Below, piece by piece: positions 51,468 to 60,357 of a stretch of DNA of 64,000 bases. Positions within the stretch are counted from its first letter, which is position 1; each line of letters opens with the position of its first letter. Source of the stretch: Nocardioides euryhalodurans (GTDB taxonomy: Bacteria > Actinomycetota > Actinomycetes > Propionibacteriales > Nocardioidaceae); the NCBI RefSeq assembly GCF_004564375.1, contig NZ_CP038267.1, forward strand, positions 310,001 to 374,000, given 5' to 3'. A model generated the notes under the pieces. That model had not been told where the DNA came from. It saw only the letters and a list, made by a program, of their open reading frames with translations, and did no database searches. The position numbers were made by a program, and so were the translations under genes.

Positions 51468-52684
51468 TGGCCATTCACCTGGACGACCCGAAGAAGTTCC
51501 GGCCGCTGCGCGACCAGGCCCACCAGGTCGCGATGAACATGCTGCGGCCCATCTCCCGCAAGTACGACCGCGCCGAGCACTCCTATCCCAAGGAGCTCGA
51601 CATGCTCGCCGCGATGATCGACGGGATCTCCGAGTCCGGCGCGGCGGAGGGCGCGGGCGCGGCCGGCGTCCGACGTGACGAGACGCCGGGTGAGAAGGCC
51701 GGTGTGCGCAACGGCGCCAACCTCGCCTCGGTGATGTCCATCGCCGAGATGTGCTGGGGTGACGTCGGCCTGCTGCTCTCGATGCCGCGGCAGGGGCTCG
51801 GCAACTCCGCCATCGCCTCGGTGGCCGACGAGGAGCAGCAGCAGCGCCTCGCGGGGACGTGGGCAGCCATGGCGATCACCGAGCCCGGCACCGGCTCGGA
51901 CTCCGCCAGCATCGCCACGACCGCGGTGCTCGACGGCGACCACTACGTCCTCAACGGCGAGAAGATCTACGTCACCTCGGGGGAGCGAGCCGACAGCGTC
52001 GTCGTCTGGGCCACGCTCGACAAGAGCCTGGGCAGGGCGGCGATCAAGTCGTTCGTCGTCGAGAAGGGCACGCCCGGTATGGCGGTGGAGCGGCTCGAGC
52101 ACAAGCTCGGCATCCGGGCCTCCGACACCGCGGCGATCACCTTCACCGACTGCCGGGTGCCGAAGGAGAACCTCCTCGGCTCCCCGGACGTGGACGTCAA
52201 GCAGGGCTTCGCCGGGGCGATGGCGACCTTCGACAACACCCGGCCGCTGGTCGCCGCGATGGCGGTCGGCGTGGCCCGCGCGTCGCTCGACCTGACCCGC
52301 GACCTGCTGGCCGAGGCGGGTGTCGAGGTCGACCACGACCGTCCCGCCCACCTCCAGCACGCGGCGGCGGCGAAGCTCCTGCAGCTCGAGGCGGACTGGG
52401 AGGGCGCCCGGCTGCTCACGCTCCAGGCGGCCTGGCTCGCGGACAACCGGACGCCCAACTCCCTCGAGGCGTCGATGGCCAAGGCGAAGGCGGGCCGCGT
52501 GGGCTCCGACGTCACGCTGTCGTGCGTGGAGCTGTGCGGCTCGCTCGGCTACTCCGAGGCAGAGCTCCTCGAGAAGTGGGCGCGGGACTCCAAGATCCTC
52601 GACATCTTCGAGGGCACCCAGCAGATCCAGCAGCTGATCGTCGCCCGCCGGGTGCTCGGGCTCTCGAGTGCCGAGTTGAAGTAG
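51467..52684 (+). CDS. Acyl-CoA dehydrogenase, subunit 2
   Basis: 405 residues, complete ACAD: AITEPGTGSDSASI (FAD/substrate loop), NGEKIYVTSGERAD, and catalytic Glu in the FEGTQQIQQL segment near the C terminus. It overlaps the first gene by one base. Two adjacent acyl-CoA dehydrogenases often form alpha2beta2 heterotetramers in Actinobacteria; this is inferred here. Substrate chain unknown. Confidence 0.92.
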   Translation: MAIHLDDPKKFRPLRDQAHQVAMNMLRPISRKYDRAEHSYPKELDMLAAMIDGISESGAAEGAGAAGVRRDETPGEKAGVRNGANLASVMSIAEMCWGDVGLLLSMPRQGLGNSAIASVADEEQQQRLAGTWAAMAITEPGTGSDSASIATTAVLDGDHYVLNGEKIYVTSGERADSVVVWATLDKSLGRAAIKSFVVEKGTPGMAVERLEHKLGIRASDTAAITFTDCRVPKENLLGSPDVDVKQGFAGAMATFDNTRPLVAAMAVGVARASLDLTRDLLAEAGVEVDHDRPAHLQHAAAAKLLQLEADWEGARLLTLQAAWLADNRTPNSLEASMAKAKAGRVGSDVTLSCVELCGSLGYSEAELLEKWARDSKILDIFEGTQQIQQLIVARRVLGLSSAELK

Positions 52685-52687
52685 GTC

Positions 52688-53020
52688 TCAGACCCCCAGG
52701 ATCCCCTGGCCGGCGCGCGCCGGGAGCTTGGCTCCCGGGGACGAGCGACGGGCGGGGGTCCGGGTGGGGGCCGCGGTGCTGCGGCGGAGGCCGGCGGCGT
52801 TGCGGGCGACCGCACGCGCGACGTCGGCGGGACTCGGTCCCGGCATCGCCTGCCTGGCCGCCGGATCCATCGTCGGCGGGGCCTCGCCGTGGGCGCCGTC
52901 GCGTCGCGCCGCGATCCTGAGGGAGACCTCGTGCCGGGCACGGCCCGCCAGCCGGCCGGTCGTGCTGCCCAGTCGCAGGGCCAGGGTCCTCATCGTCGTG
53001 ATCGCGGTGCGGTGGTCCAC
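52688..53020 (-). CDS. Basic hypothetical protein
   Basis: 110 residues, no domain recognised. The GTG start is preceded by GGGAG about 8 nt upstream, and the N-terminal part (TMRTLALRLGSTTGRLAGRARHEVSLRI) is basic and helical. It is convergent with the acyl-CoA dehydrogenase gene. Third codon positions are GC-rich. A real but uncharacterised gene is likely, though short. Confidence 0.5.
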   Translation of the reverse strand: MDHRTAITTMRTLALRLGSTTGRLAGRARHEVSLRIAARRDGAHGEAPPTMDPAARQAMPGPSPADVARAVARNAAGLRRSTAAPTRTPARRSSPGAKLPARAGQGILGV

Positions 53021-53069
53021 GGGTGACTCCCTTCGAGACGTGTGCTCCGGTCACCCCGCAGTCAAGGTG

Positions 53070-53102
53070 AAGGGCGCCGCCCGGGTCAACGGGTGGCGCC
53101 CT
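53070..53102 (-). terminator. Terminator hairpin of the YiaA-like gene
   Basis: AAGGGCGCC-GCCCG at 53070-53083 pairs with CGGGT-GGCGCCCTT at 53089-53102, a stem of 14 bp with a 5-nt loop. It begins 26 bp beyond the stop of the minus-strand gene at 53128. Confidence 0.75.
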
Positions 53103-53127
53103 TCGGGCGTGTCTCGGGTCCGAGGGG

Positions 53128-53415
53128 TCAGGAGACGGCCTTGAACGGGTCGTGCTCGGAGAGGATCTTGTCGACGCGGGCCTGGTCGAGGCGGGCGTAC
53201 ACGGCCTGGTTCTCCTGGGCGTCGCGGACGCACTTGGCGAGGGTGAAGGCCGAGGTCGTGAGGTAGAGGGTGCCGAGGCCGAGGAAGCCGCGGATCCACG
53301 GGTCCACCGGCAGGTTCAGGATCGCGAAGACCATGGCGAGCAGCGCGATGGCGAACGAGATCCCGGCCTGGGCGAAGAAGGCATTGGTGTTCTTGGGCGA
53401 GTTCGGAGTGCTCAT
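53128..53415 (-). CDS. YiaA/YiaB-like two-helix inner membrane protein
   Basis: 95 residues. Two membrane segments (~15-35, FAIALLAMVFAILNL, and ~42-60, GFLGLGTLYLTTSAFTLAKC) with a short loop DPWIRG, matching the YiaAB two-helix domain. The cytoplasmic tail has DAQENQAVYARLDQARVDKILSEHDPFK. Function unknown. Start ATG 53415; followed by a strong hairpin. Confidence 0.82.
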   Translation of the reverse strand: MSTPNSPKNTNAFFAQAGISFAIALLAMVFAILNLPVDPWIRGFLGLGTLYLTTSAFTLAKCVRDAQENQAVYARLDQARVDKILSEHDPFKAVS

Positions 53416-53506
53416 GCGACCAGCCTCGCGGCGACGCCGCGCCGGCGTACCCGCCGCGCTACCCGGATCGGGCTGAGTAGCCCTACCCATGTGGTCCGAT
53501 GAGCCC

Positions 53507-54124
53507 ATGAAGCTGTACGCCGACACCCCCGTCCGTCGGACCCGTCAGGTCGTCGCCGACCTGCTCCTGGTCGCCTGGCTCGTGCTCTGGGCCTGGTCCG
53601 GCAGCGTCGTGCACGACGCCACCCTCGAGCTCGCCGGCCCCGGGCGCCAGCTCACCGAGTCGGCCACCGGGCTGTCGGGCTCGATGCAGGACGCCGGGGG
53701 AGTGCTGGGCGGGCTGCCCGTCGTGGGCGACGAGGCGCGTGCCCCCTTCGACGGCGCCGCAGGGGCGGCCGAGCGGCTCGCCGACGCCGGGCGCACCCAG
53801 GTCGCCTCGGTCGAGCGGCTCGCGGACCTGCTCGGGTGGTCGGTGGCCGCGATCCCGATCCTGCTCGCGCTGCTCGCCTACCTCCCCCTGCGGGTCCGGT
53901 TCGTACGCCGGGCCACCGCGGGTGCCCGGTTCGTCGACAGCGTCGACGACCTCGACCTGTTCGCCCTGCGGGCGCTGGCCCACCAGCCCATGCACGTCCT
54001 CGCCCGGGTGAGCGACGACCCGGCGGGTGCCTGGCGGCGCGGCGACCGGGCCGTGACCGACCGGCTGGCCGAGCTCGAGCTCCGCTCCGTGGGTCTGCGG
54101 CTGCCTGCGGAGCGTCGGGCATAG
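53507..54124 (+). CDS. Membrane protein of unknown function
   Basis: 205 residues. Two predicted membrane helices (VVADLLLVAWLVLWAWSGS at ~20-38 and LGWSVAAIPILLALLAYLPL at ~110-130) with an extracytoplasmic region between. The C-terminal soluble part ends in LELRSVGLRLPAERRA. No family name is recognised. The start MKLYADTPVRRT is preferred to the ATG 18 bp earlier. The DUF2252 gene follows 8 bp downstream, likely in the same transcript or from a second promoter. Confidence 0.65.
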   Translation: MKLYADTPVRRTRQVVADLLLVAWLVLWAWSGSVVHDATLELAGPGRQLTESATGLSGSMQDAGGVLGGLPVVGDEARAPFDGAAGAAERLADAGRTQVASVERLADLLGWSVAAIPILLALLAYLPLRVRFVRRATAGARFVDSVDDLDLFALRALAHQPMHVLARVSDDPAGAWRRGDRAVTDRLAELELRSVGLRLPAERRA

Positions 54125-54132
54125 TGGCGGCC

Positions 54133-55446
54133 ATGGCAGCCAGGCACGACCGCCGCGACCAGATCGCGACCGTCCTCGACGACGCATTCGCCCCCCTGAT
54201 GAAGGCCGACCCCAAGGCCTTCCGGGCCAAGTACCGCAAGATGGCGGCAGACCCGCACGCCTTCTACCGCGGCAGCGCCTGCCTCTACTACGCCGACGTC
54301 ACCACCGAGGAGGACCCGTTCGCCGACGACCGGAGCGGCCGCATCTGGATCCACGGCGACCTCCACGTCGAGAACTTCGGCACCTACCTCAACTCCGACG
54401 GCCGGCTGGTCTTCGACATCAACGACTTCGACGAGGCCTACCTGGGCCGCTTCACGTGGGACCTGCAGCGCTTCGCGGCCTCGCTGGCGCTGGTCGGCTG
54501 GCAGAAGGCGCTGCCCGAGGAGGACGTACGCCGGCTGATCGGCCGCTACGTCCGGTCCTACCTCTCGCAGGTCGACGCGTACCGCCGCAGCGAGGACGAC
54601 GACGACTTCGCGCTCCACCTCGACAACACCTCGGGACCGATCCACTCCGCCCTGCGGAGTGCCCGGCTGCAGCGGCGCGCCGACCTGCTCGACGCGACCA
54701 CCCGGCTCGAGGACGGCGTCCGCCGGTTCGCGGAGGACGGCTCGGTCCGGCGGCTGGCGCGGACCGAGCAGGACTTGGTGGTCTCCGCCTTCGAGGGCTA
54801 CCTCGAGACCATCCCCGACGACAAGCGGTTCGACCGGGCGCTGTTCTACGAGCTGCGCGACGTCGTGGGCAAGTCCGGGTTCGGCATCGGCAGCGCCGGG
54901 CTGCCGGCGTACAACCTGCTGGTCGAGGGCTACAGCCAGGCGCTGGACAACGACGTCGTGCTGTCGATGAAGCAGGCCAACATCCCCGCGGTGAGCCGCT
55001 TCGTCGACTCCGCCGACGTGGAGGCCTACTTCGACAACGAGGGGCACCGGACGGTCGTCAGCCAGCGGGCGCTGCAGGTGCACACCGATCCGCTGCTCGG
55101 CCACACCCGGATCGACGGGGTGGGCTTCGTGGTCTCGGAGGTGTCGCCCTACGAGGTGGACCTCGACTGGTCGGGCCTGACCGAGCCCGACGAGATCGCG
55201 GAGGTCGTCGACCTGCTCGGCCGGGCGACCGCCAAGATCCACTGCGCCTCCGACGAGGACAGCGAGCAGGACCTGGTCGACTTCCAGGTCGAGGAGGCGA
55301 TCGCCCGCTCCCTGGACCGCCGCCGCCGCGAGTTCACCACCTGGTTGACCGACTGGGGGATGGCCTACGGCGACCGCGTCCGCGAGGACCACGCCCACTT
55401 CGTGGCGGCCTTCCGGGAGGGGCAGGTCGGGGTCTCGGCGACCTGA
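54133..55446 (+). CDS. DUF2252 family protein
   Basis: 437 residues. Kinase-like features of this family: HGDLHVENFGTY (catalytic loop with Asp/Asn), DINDFDEAYLG (metal motif), and the FRAKYRKMAADPHAFYRGSACLYYADV opening. The fold resembles aminoglycoside phosphotransferase-like enzymes; the substrate is unknown. CATAGT ends 7 nt before the ATG, so it may have its own leaderless start. Confidence 0.87.
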   Translation: MAARHDRRDQIATVLDDAFAPLMKADPKAFRAKYRKMAADPHAFYRGSACLYYADVTTEEDPFADDRSGRIWIHGDLHVENFGTYLNSDGRLVFDINDFDEAYLGRFTWDLQRFAASLALVGWQKALPEEDVRRLIGRYVRSYLSQVDAYRRSEDDDDFALHLDNTSGPIHSALRSARLQRRADLLDATTRLEDGVRRFAEDGSVRRLARTEQDLVVSAFEGYLETIPDDKRFDRALFYELRDVVGKSGFGIGSAGLPAYNLLVEGYSQALDNDVVLSMKQANIPAVSRFVDSADVEAYFDNEGHRTVVSQRALQVHTDPLLGHTRIDGVGFVVSEVSPYEVDLDWSGLTEPDEIAEVVDLLGRATAKIHCASDEDSEQDLVDFQVEEAIARSLDRRRREFTTWLTDWGMAYGDRVREDHAHFVAAFREGQVGVSAT

Positions 55447-55520
55447 CGCAGCATGTGGCGTGACTCCGCGGGCCACCGGTCGTTGTGCAGGTCACACCCC
55501 GGTGACCCAGGAGGAACCAC

Positions 55521-56957
55521 ATGCGCCGATCCGCGCGCCTGCTCGTCGCTGCTGCCGTCACGGCCGCTGCGCTCACCCCGACCCTGCCCGTGCAGGGCGC
55601 GGCCGCCCCGCTCGTCGGCAGCCCCGCCAACCTGTCCGACGTCCTGGCCGAGGAGCTCCCCACGCTGGGGCTCACCGAGCGCACGACCGTCCTGGTGCAC
55701 GGGACCGACCTGGCCGCGGCCGACCGGGCCGTACGCCTGACCGGCATGACCCGCACCATGAGCTTCGACCGGATCGGCGTGGTCGTCGCCCGCGGCACGG
55801 CGGCCCAGGTCGCCGCGGCGCGTACGCAGCCGGGCGTGACCTACCTCGAGGGCAACCAGCCGATCGAGTTCTCCCAGGTCACCTCCCACACCGCGACCCG
55901 CGGCAGTGAGGCGATGGAGACCCGGACCGGCGCCGACGGCACGCCCCTGACCGGGACCGGCGTGAGCGTCGCGGTCATCGACTCGGGCGTCGACCCGACC
56001 CACCCCTTCCTGACCGAGGAGGACGGCACCTCGGCGGTGGTCAGCAACCAGAAGACGGTCTGCGACCCGCTCGAGGCGTTCTGCCAGGTCGTGGAGGTCC
56101 CGAACAACGTCGACACCGACACCCTCTCGGTCGGCGGCCACGGCACCCACGTGGCGGGCATCGTCGCCGGGCGGCCCACCGAGCTCTCCGACGGCTCCAC
56201 CATCCACGGCGCCGCCCCCGGCGCGAAGCTGGTCTCCCTCTCCACCGGTGCCGGCCTCTTCATCATCGGCGCCGACGCTGCCCTCAACTGGGTGCTCGAG
56301 AACCACGAGGCACCGTGCGGCGAGGGCGTCCCGGCGGCCGAGTGCCCGCCGATCAAGGTCACCAACAACTCCTACGGACCCTCGGGCGGCGGCGAGTTCG
56401 ACCCCGAGTCGGCCACGGTGAAGCTGCAGCGGGCCCTCGCGGCCGAGGGCGTCGCGACCGTCTGGGCCGCCGGCAACGACGGCGGCGACGGCTCGGAGAG
56501 CCTGACCAACCCGCCGGGCCAGGACCCGACCGGCGGCATCCTCAGCGTCGCGTCGTACAACGACCTCGAGACCGGGACCCGCGACGGCGAGGTCAGCGAG
56601 TTCTCCTCCCGCGGGCTGGAGAGCGACCCGTCGACGTACCCCGACATCTCGGCGCCCGGCGACACCATCACCTCCTCCTGCCGCCTCTACCTGCCGATCT
56701 GCTCGACGGGCCTCGACCCGGTCGAGGGTGGCGACTACAACACGATCAGCGGCACCTCGATGGCGGCGCCGCACGTCGCCGGCATCGTGGCGCAGCTCTT
56801 CCAGGACTCGCCGGGCGCGACCCCGGCCCAGGTCGAGGACGCGATCAAGCAGACCGCGTACGCCTACACCTTCGGGGCGCCGTACGCGGGCGGCACCTCC
56901 TACGACAAGGGAGCCGGGCTGGTCGACGTCGTGGCGGCGGCCGACGCCCTGCCCTGA
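55521..56957 (+). CDS. Secreted subtilisin-like protease (S8), third copy
   Basis: 478 residues. Signal peptide (LLVAAAVTAAALTPTLPVQGAAA), short propeptide, S8 domain with Asp154 (VIDSGVDPTHPF), His207 (GGHGTHVAGI), NNSYGP and Ser413 (SGTSMAAPHVAG). Smaller and distinct from the tandem pair at 41-49 kb, with no PA domain. Strong Shine-Dalgarno AGGAGG 7 nt before the ATG. Extracellular. Confidence 0.93.
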   Translation: MRRSARLLVAAAVTAAALTPTLPVQGAAAPLVGSPANLSDVLAEELPTLGLTERTTVLVHGTDLAAADRAVRLTGMTRTMSFDRIGVVVARGTAAQVAAARTQPGVTYLEGNQPIEFSQVTSHTATRGSEAMETRTGADGTPLTGTGVSVAVIDSGVDPTHPFLTEEDGTSAVVSNQKTVCDPLEAFCQVVEVPNNVDTDTLSVGGHGTHVAGIVAGRPTELSDGSTIHGAAPGAKLVSLSTGAGLFIIGADAALNWVLENHEAPCGEGVPAAECPPIKVTNNSYGPSGGGEFDPESATVKLQRALAAEGVATVWAAGNDGGDGSESLTNPPGQDPTGGILSVASYNDLETGTRDGEVSEFSSRGLESDPSTYPDISAPGDTITSSCRLYLPICSTGLDPVEGGDYNTISGTSMAAPHVAGIVAQLFQDSPGATPAQVEDAIKQTAYAYTFGAPYAGGTSYDKGAGLVDVVAAADALP

Positions 56958-56986
56958 CCTGACGTGCCCGGGGGAGGCACCGGGGT

Positions 56987-57022
56987 CGTGCCGGACGTTG
57001 CTGCGGGGTAGCGCCCGGCACG
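56987..57022. terminator. Bidirectional terminator hairpin
   Basis: CGTGCCGG at 56987-56994 pairs perfectly with CCGGCACG at 57015-57022. It lies between the convergent subtilase and LysR-effector genes. Confidence 0.65.
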
Positions 57023-57032
57023 GCCCGCCGGG

Positions 57033-57611
57033 TCAGCCTCGGGAGCTGCGTGCCGTACGGCCACGGACCACGCCGACGAAGGCCTGGGTCTGCTCGTCAT
57101 CCCGGGCGACGAGCCAGGCTAGGCCGATCTTCGTCGGCGGCAGGTCCGTGACCGGCCGCGACTCGACGTCCTTGCGGTGGTGGAGGCGCGCGACCGACAT
57201 GGGGAGGATCGCGACCCCACCGCCGCTCGCGACGACCTCGACGGCCTCCTGCGCGGACATCGGCGGCCAGGGGAGCTGGTCGACGTCGGGGGTCCAGCCG
57301 GACGGGTGCGGCACCACCAGCTGCTCGTCGACGAGGTCGGCGAGCCGGACCTCGGGCGCCGCGGTGACGAAGTGGTCGCGCGGCACGACGACCACCGGCA
57401 CCTCGTCGTAGAGCGGCACGAGGTGCAGGCCGTCGCGGTCGACCGGCAGTCGGACCAGGCACATGTCGAGGCCGAGGTCGCGAAGCCGCAGCTCCTGCTC
57501 CTCCTCGGTGACCGGCACCAGCTCCAGCGGCTGCCGCTGCCGTTCGCGCCACGCTCGGGCCCACTTGTCGGGTGTGGCGCCGGTGACGAACCCGACCCGG
57601 AAGGCGTCCAT
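57033..57611 (-). CDS. Stand-alone LysR-type effector-binding domain (no HTH)
   Basis: 192 residues. The sequence begins directly in the first strand of a LysR co-inducer domain (FRVGFVTGATPDKWARAWRERQ), and continues through VPRDHFVTAAPEVRLADLVDEQLVVP and GGGVAILPMSVA. The winged helix-turn-helix normally present in the first ~60 residues is missing. Its ATG overlaps the stop of the previous gene (TGATG), so it is made together with the ASCH/winged-helix protein, possibly as its sensor. Confidence 0.8.
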   Translation of the reverse strand: MDAFRVGFVTGATPDKWARAWRERQRQPLELVPVTEEEQELRLRDLGLDMCLVRLPVDRDGLHLVPLYDEVPVVVVPRDHFVTAAPEVRLADLVDEQLVVPHPSGWTPDVDQLPWPPMSAQEAVEVVASGGGVAILPMSVARLHHRKDVESRPVTDLPPTKIGLAWLVARDDEQTQAFVGVVRGRTARSSRG

Positions 57612-58405
57612 CAGTCCTCCCGGAACCCGAGGCCACGCTCGGCCAGGGCCTCGCCGAGCCGGGTGACGGCGACGGGGCCGACGCCGTGCAGCGCGAGCAG
57701 CTCGGCCTCGGTCCAGGCGGTCACCTGCTCGAGGCTGGTCACCTCGACGACGCGGAGCGCGCCGGTGGCCGGAGCGCCGATGGTGCGGGGGAGCGGGGTG
57801 CCCTCCGGGCGAGGTGCGCGGGCTCGGGGTGGTCGGCCGTGGTCGAGCACGGCCTCGCCCCGCGGCGAGAGCCGGTAGCCGATCGCGAGCGACTCGGTGA
57901 GGCCCTTCTCCTTCAGCTTGCGGACGTCGCGCTTGAAGTCCGGGGTGTCCCGACCCAGCTCGGCGGCCAGGTCCGGGGCGCGGACCTCGGGCGAGCGGTC
58001 GATGACCTCGAGGGTGGCGCGCGTCCACGGCCCGTGGGGCGAGGCGTGGTCGAGACGGTCGAGCGAGGCGAGGATCGACTCGATCTCCGCAGGCGTGGGC
58101 ACGGACTCGCGCAGCGCCTCGCGGGGGTCGGCGCCGGCGTACTGAAGACCCACCCGGAAGACGGGGCGGTCGGTCCGGTGGGCCAGTGCCTCCTTGAGCC
58201 CGGCCAGCGACGCCGCACCCGCCCGATGGGCATCCTCGGCCCGGAGCGAGGAGAGCGCGACCTGCTCGACGGAGGTCACCTCGAGCAGGCCCACGGCAGT
58301 GCGCAGCCGGGACCCGACCTTGACCCGCGGCCGGTCCCAGCGACGGAAGGCGAGGTCGATCTCGCCACGCTTGATCGCCGAGAGCTCGGCGGGACGGATC
58401 ATCAC
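57611..58405 (-). CDS. ASCH-like, winged-helix and HhH-like multi-domain protein
   Basis: 264 residues. N-terminal ASCH/PUA-like region (LSAIKRGEIDLAFRRWDRPRVKVGSRLRTAVGLLEVTSVEQV), middle winged-helix (ATLEVIDRSPEVRAPDLAAELGRDTPDFKRDVRKLKEKGL, then GYRLSPRGEAVLD), and C-terminal HhH-like LLALHGVGPVAVTRLGEAL. The phrase EVTSVEQV recurs as EVTSLEQV near the end. The assignment is by eye. DNA or RNA binding is likely; function unknown. Coupled to the LysR effector-domain gene. Confidence 0.65.
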   Translation of the reverse strand: MMIRPAELSAIKRGEIDLAFRRWDRPRVKVGSRLRTAVGLLEVTSVEQVALSSLRAEDAHRAGAASLAGLKEALAHRTDRPVFRVGLQYAGADPREALRESVPTPAEIESILASLDRLDHASPHGPWTRATLEVIDRSPEVRAPDLAAELGRDTPDFKRDVRKLKEKGLTESLAIGYRLSPRGEAVLDHGRPPRARAPRPEGTPLPRTIGAPATGALRVVEVTSLEQVTAWTEAELLALHGVGPVAVTRLGEALAERGLGFRED

Positions 58406-58417
58406 GGGGTCAGTCCA

Positions 58418-59413
58418 TCACGTCCCGGGGACGAAGGGGGCCGGGTGCGGGCGGGCGAGCTCCGCGATGTACCCGTGGAAGGCGCAGCGCACGTCGAGTC
58501 CTGCCCTGCGGTAGACCGACGGTGCGTCGTGGCTGTTCTCGCTGTCCACGTGCAGCGACAGCCGGCCGAGCCCCTCCCGGTGCGCGATCTCGCAGGCGTG
58601 CGCCAGCAGGGCCGCGGCGATGCCGCGACGGCGGTACGGCGCGAGGGTGGCGAGCTCGGCGACGTACAGGGCGTCCTCGGTCTCCAGCCTCCGGCTCAGC
58701 ACCATCGCCGCAGCGGGAACGCCGTCGATCGTGGCCAGGAACCGGAACGCCGGGTCGAACCCGGACTGGGACTCCTCGAGGGCCAGCCACGAGTCGTGGT
58801 CGAGCGGCGTGAATCCCCAGTGGCCGACGAAGCCCTCGTTGAGCACTCCGTGGACGTCGTGGCTGCTCGCGGCGCCGGTGATGGCGAGTCCCGGGACGGG
58901 TGCCGCGGTGCGGGAGGCGCCGGTGACCGGTCCGAGCATCTCCCAGAAGGTGCGCTGGTGGGTGAAGCCGGCGGCTGCGAGGCGGCGCTGGGCGGCGGTC
59001 GCACCGGCCGGGCACCCGGAGAACGCCCTGACCGGCCCCTCGCCGTCGGGAGCGTGGTCGGTCAACCACGGGAGCAACAGCCCCCAGCCGGCCGCGGTCA
59101 GCTCGTCGTGCACCTCGTCGGGGAGCGCCGGATCGCTGGTGATCCCGGTGCCGAGCAGCGGGTCGCCCGGGACGTGGAACGCGAACCACCACTGGACGAC
59201 CCTGCCCGTGCCGTCCCGGACGACGTGCTGGAGGGAGTCCATGGTCGGGGGTGGCTCGAGCTCGGCGCGGGCGTCCTCCTCGGTGTCGGCGCAGAACCCG
59301 AAGGCCGCGACCTGCTCGGCGGCGATGATCTGGTGCACCTCGGGCGCGTGGGCGCCGGTTGCGGGCTCCAGGGTGAACCCTGCGGGGAGGGCCGCAGGGA
59401 GCGCGGCGGTCAT
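58418..59413 (-). CDS. GNAT family acetyltransferase (tandem domains)
   Basis: 331 residues. Two GNAT modules in the arrangement of mycothiol synthase MshD; the C-terminal one has the acetyl-CoA loop ATLAPYRRRGIAAALLAHA and the end VYRRAGLDVRCAFHGYIAEL. The N-terminal module is degenerate. The substrate is unknown. It ends 12 bp from the ASCH gene on the same strand, so all three may be cotranscribed. Confidence 0.82.
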   Translation of the reverse strand: MTAALPAALPAGFTLEPATGAHAPEVHQIIAAEQVAAFGFCADTEEDARAELEPPPTMDSLQHVVRDGTGRVVQWWFAFHVPGDPLLGTGITSDPALPDEVHDELTAAGWGLLLPWLTDHAPDGEGPVRAFSGCPAGATAAQRRLAAAGFTHQRTFWEMLGPVTGASRTAAPVPGLAITGAASSHDVHGVLNEGFVGHWGFTPLDHDSWLALEESQSGFDPAFRFLATIDGVPAAAMVLSRRLETEDALYVAELATLAPYRRRGIAAALLAHACEIAHREGLGRLSLHVDSENSHDAPSVYRRAGLDVRCAFHGYIAELARPHPAPFVPGT

Positions 59414-59464
59414 GCAGCGAGTGTCCTGCTGGTCCCGTCGGCCGGCAACCGGGTTTCGGACGCC

Positions 59465-60028
59465 TCAGCGCGCGTCCTCGGTGTCGTCGCGGTGCTGGAA
59501 CCGCTGCCCGACCAGGGCGAGCCCCACCCAGGCCACCAGGAAGACAGCCGTGCCCCAGGTGGTCTGCGGGCGCCAGAAGAGCTCGGTGGACGAGCTGCCT
59601 GCTCGCCCCACGCCGGAGAGGATCATCGCGGCACCCGCGACGGCGGTGCCCCAGACGAGCAGCCGCCGCTGGTAGCGGTCCCCGAGGAAGCCGCCGAGGA
59701 GGGCGATGGTCGGGACGAACACCAGGCCGAGGACCAGATCGGGGTCCCCCTCGCCCCCTGCCAGCAGCGCGTAGACCCTGGCGCCGATGACGGCGCCGAC
59801 CACCGCGCCCGCCACGAAGAGCAGGATCGACCGGATCACGAGCGTCACGACGAACGCCGTCACCGCCGCGCCCAGCGCGACCAGGACCTGGGTCTGCAGG
59901 TCGGCGTCGAACAGCTCGGTGAGCATCCAGCCGAGCCCGAAGCCGGCGACGAGGATCGTCACCCGCAGGAACCGGGCGCCGAGGAAGCAGAGCACCGCCC
60001 CCAGGGCGATGAGAACGGTGGCGGACAT
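59465..60028 (-). CDS. DUF4203-like (TMEM198-type) membrane protein
   Basis: 187 residues, about six membrane helices with small-residue packing (LIALGAVLCFLGARFLRVTILVAGFGLGWML, GAAVTAFVVTLVIRSILLFVAGAVVGAVIGARVYALL). This pattern fits DUF4203. The function is unknown. The last residues HRDDTEDAR are a soluble tail. Start ATG 60028. Confidence 0.7.
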   Translation of the reverse strand: MSATVLIALGAVLCFLGARFLRVTILVAGFGLGWMLTELFDADLQTQVLVALGAAVTAFVVTLVIRSILLFVAGAVVGAVIGARVYALLAGGEGDPDLVLGLVFVPTIALLGGFLGDRYQRRLLVWGTAVAGAAMILSGVGRAGSSSTELFWRPQTTWGTAVFLVAWVGLALVGQRFQHRDDTEDAR

Positions 60029-60357
60029 CAGGGCCTTCCTGCAGCACGGTGCGGGCGGTCCATGGTGGCCGTCGGAGCGGTCCTCCCACGTCACCCGCCC
60101 CGGGTGAATGGGCAGCCGGAATGCAACGATCCCCGCGGCCAGAGAACCTGGACCCCGGGGACCGGATCGTGGGTCCTGGCGTCGATGGGCACGCGTGGGG
60201 GGGCGGGCGAATGTAGCCCCGAAGGTGCCCGGGTGCACGGAAGAACGCCCCTCGCGACGGCTCTCGGCCGGATGTGCCCTCTTCTTCCCCCTGCAGTCCC
60301 GTTGATGGGCCAGACCACACCGGTGTTCGACACGACGCTCTGGGTGCACGATGAGTC
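60029..60357. other. 329-bp intergenic region before the beta-solenoid-like gene
   Basis: No conserved gene or strong hairpin is visible. Base composition shifts here toward more A and T than the neighbours, and this continues into the gene at 60358. Confidence 0.35.

Noticed and set aside
57033..57611. A full-length LysR regulator with a longer upstream extension
   Set aside because: The open frame upstream of 57611 overlaps the coding frame of the ASCH-like gene and has no helix-turn-helix sequence.
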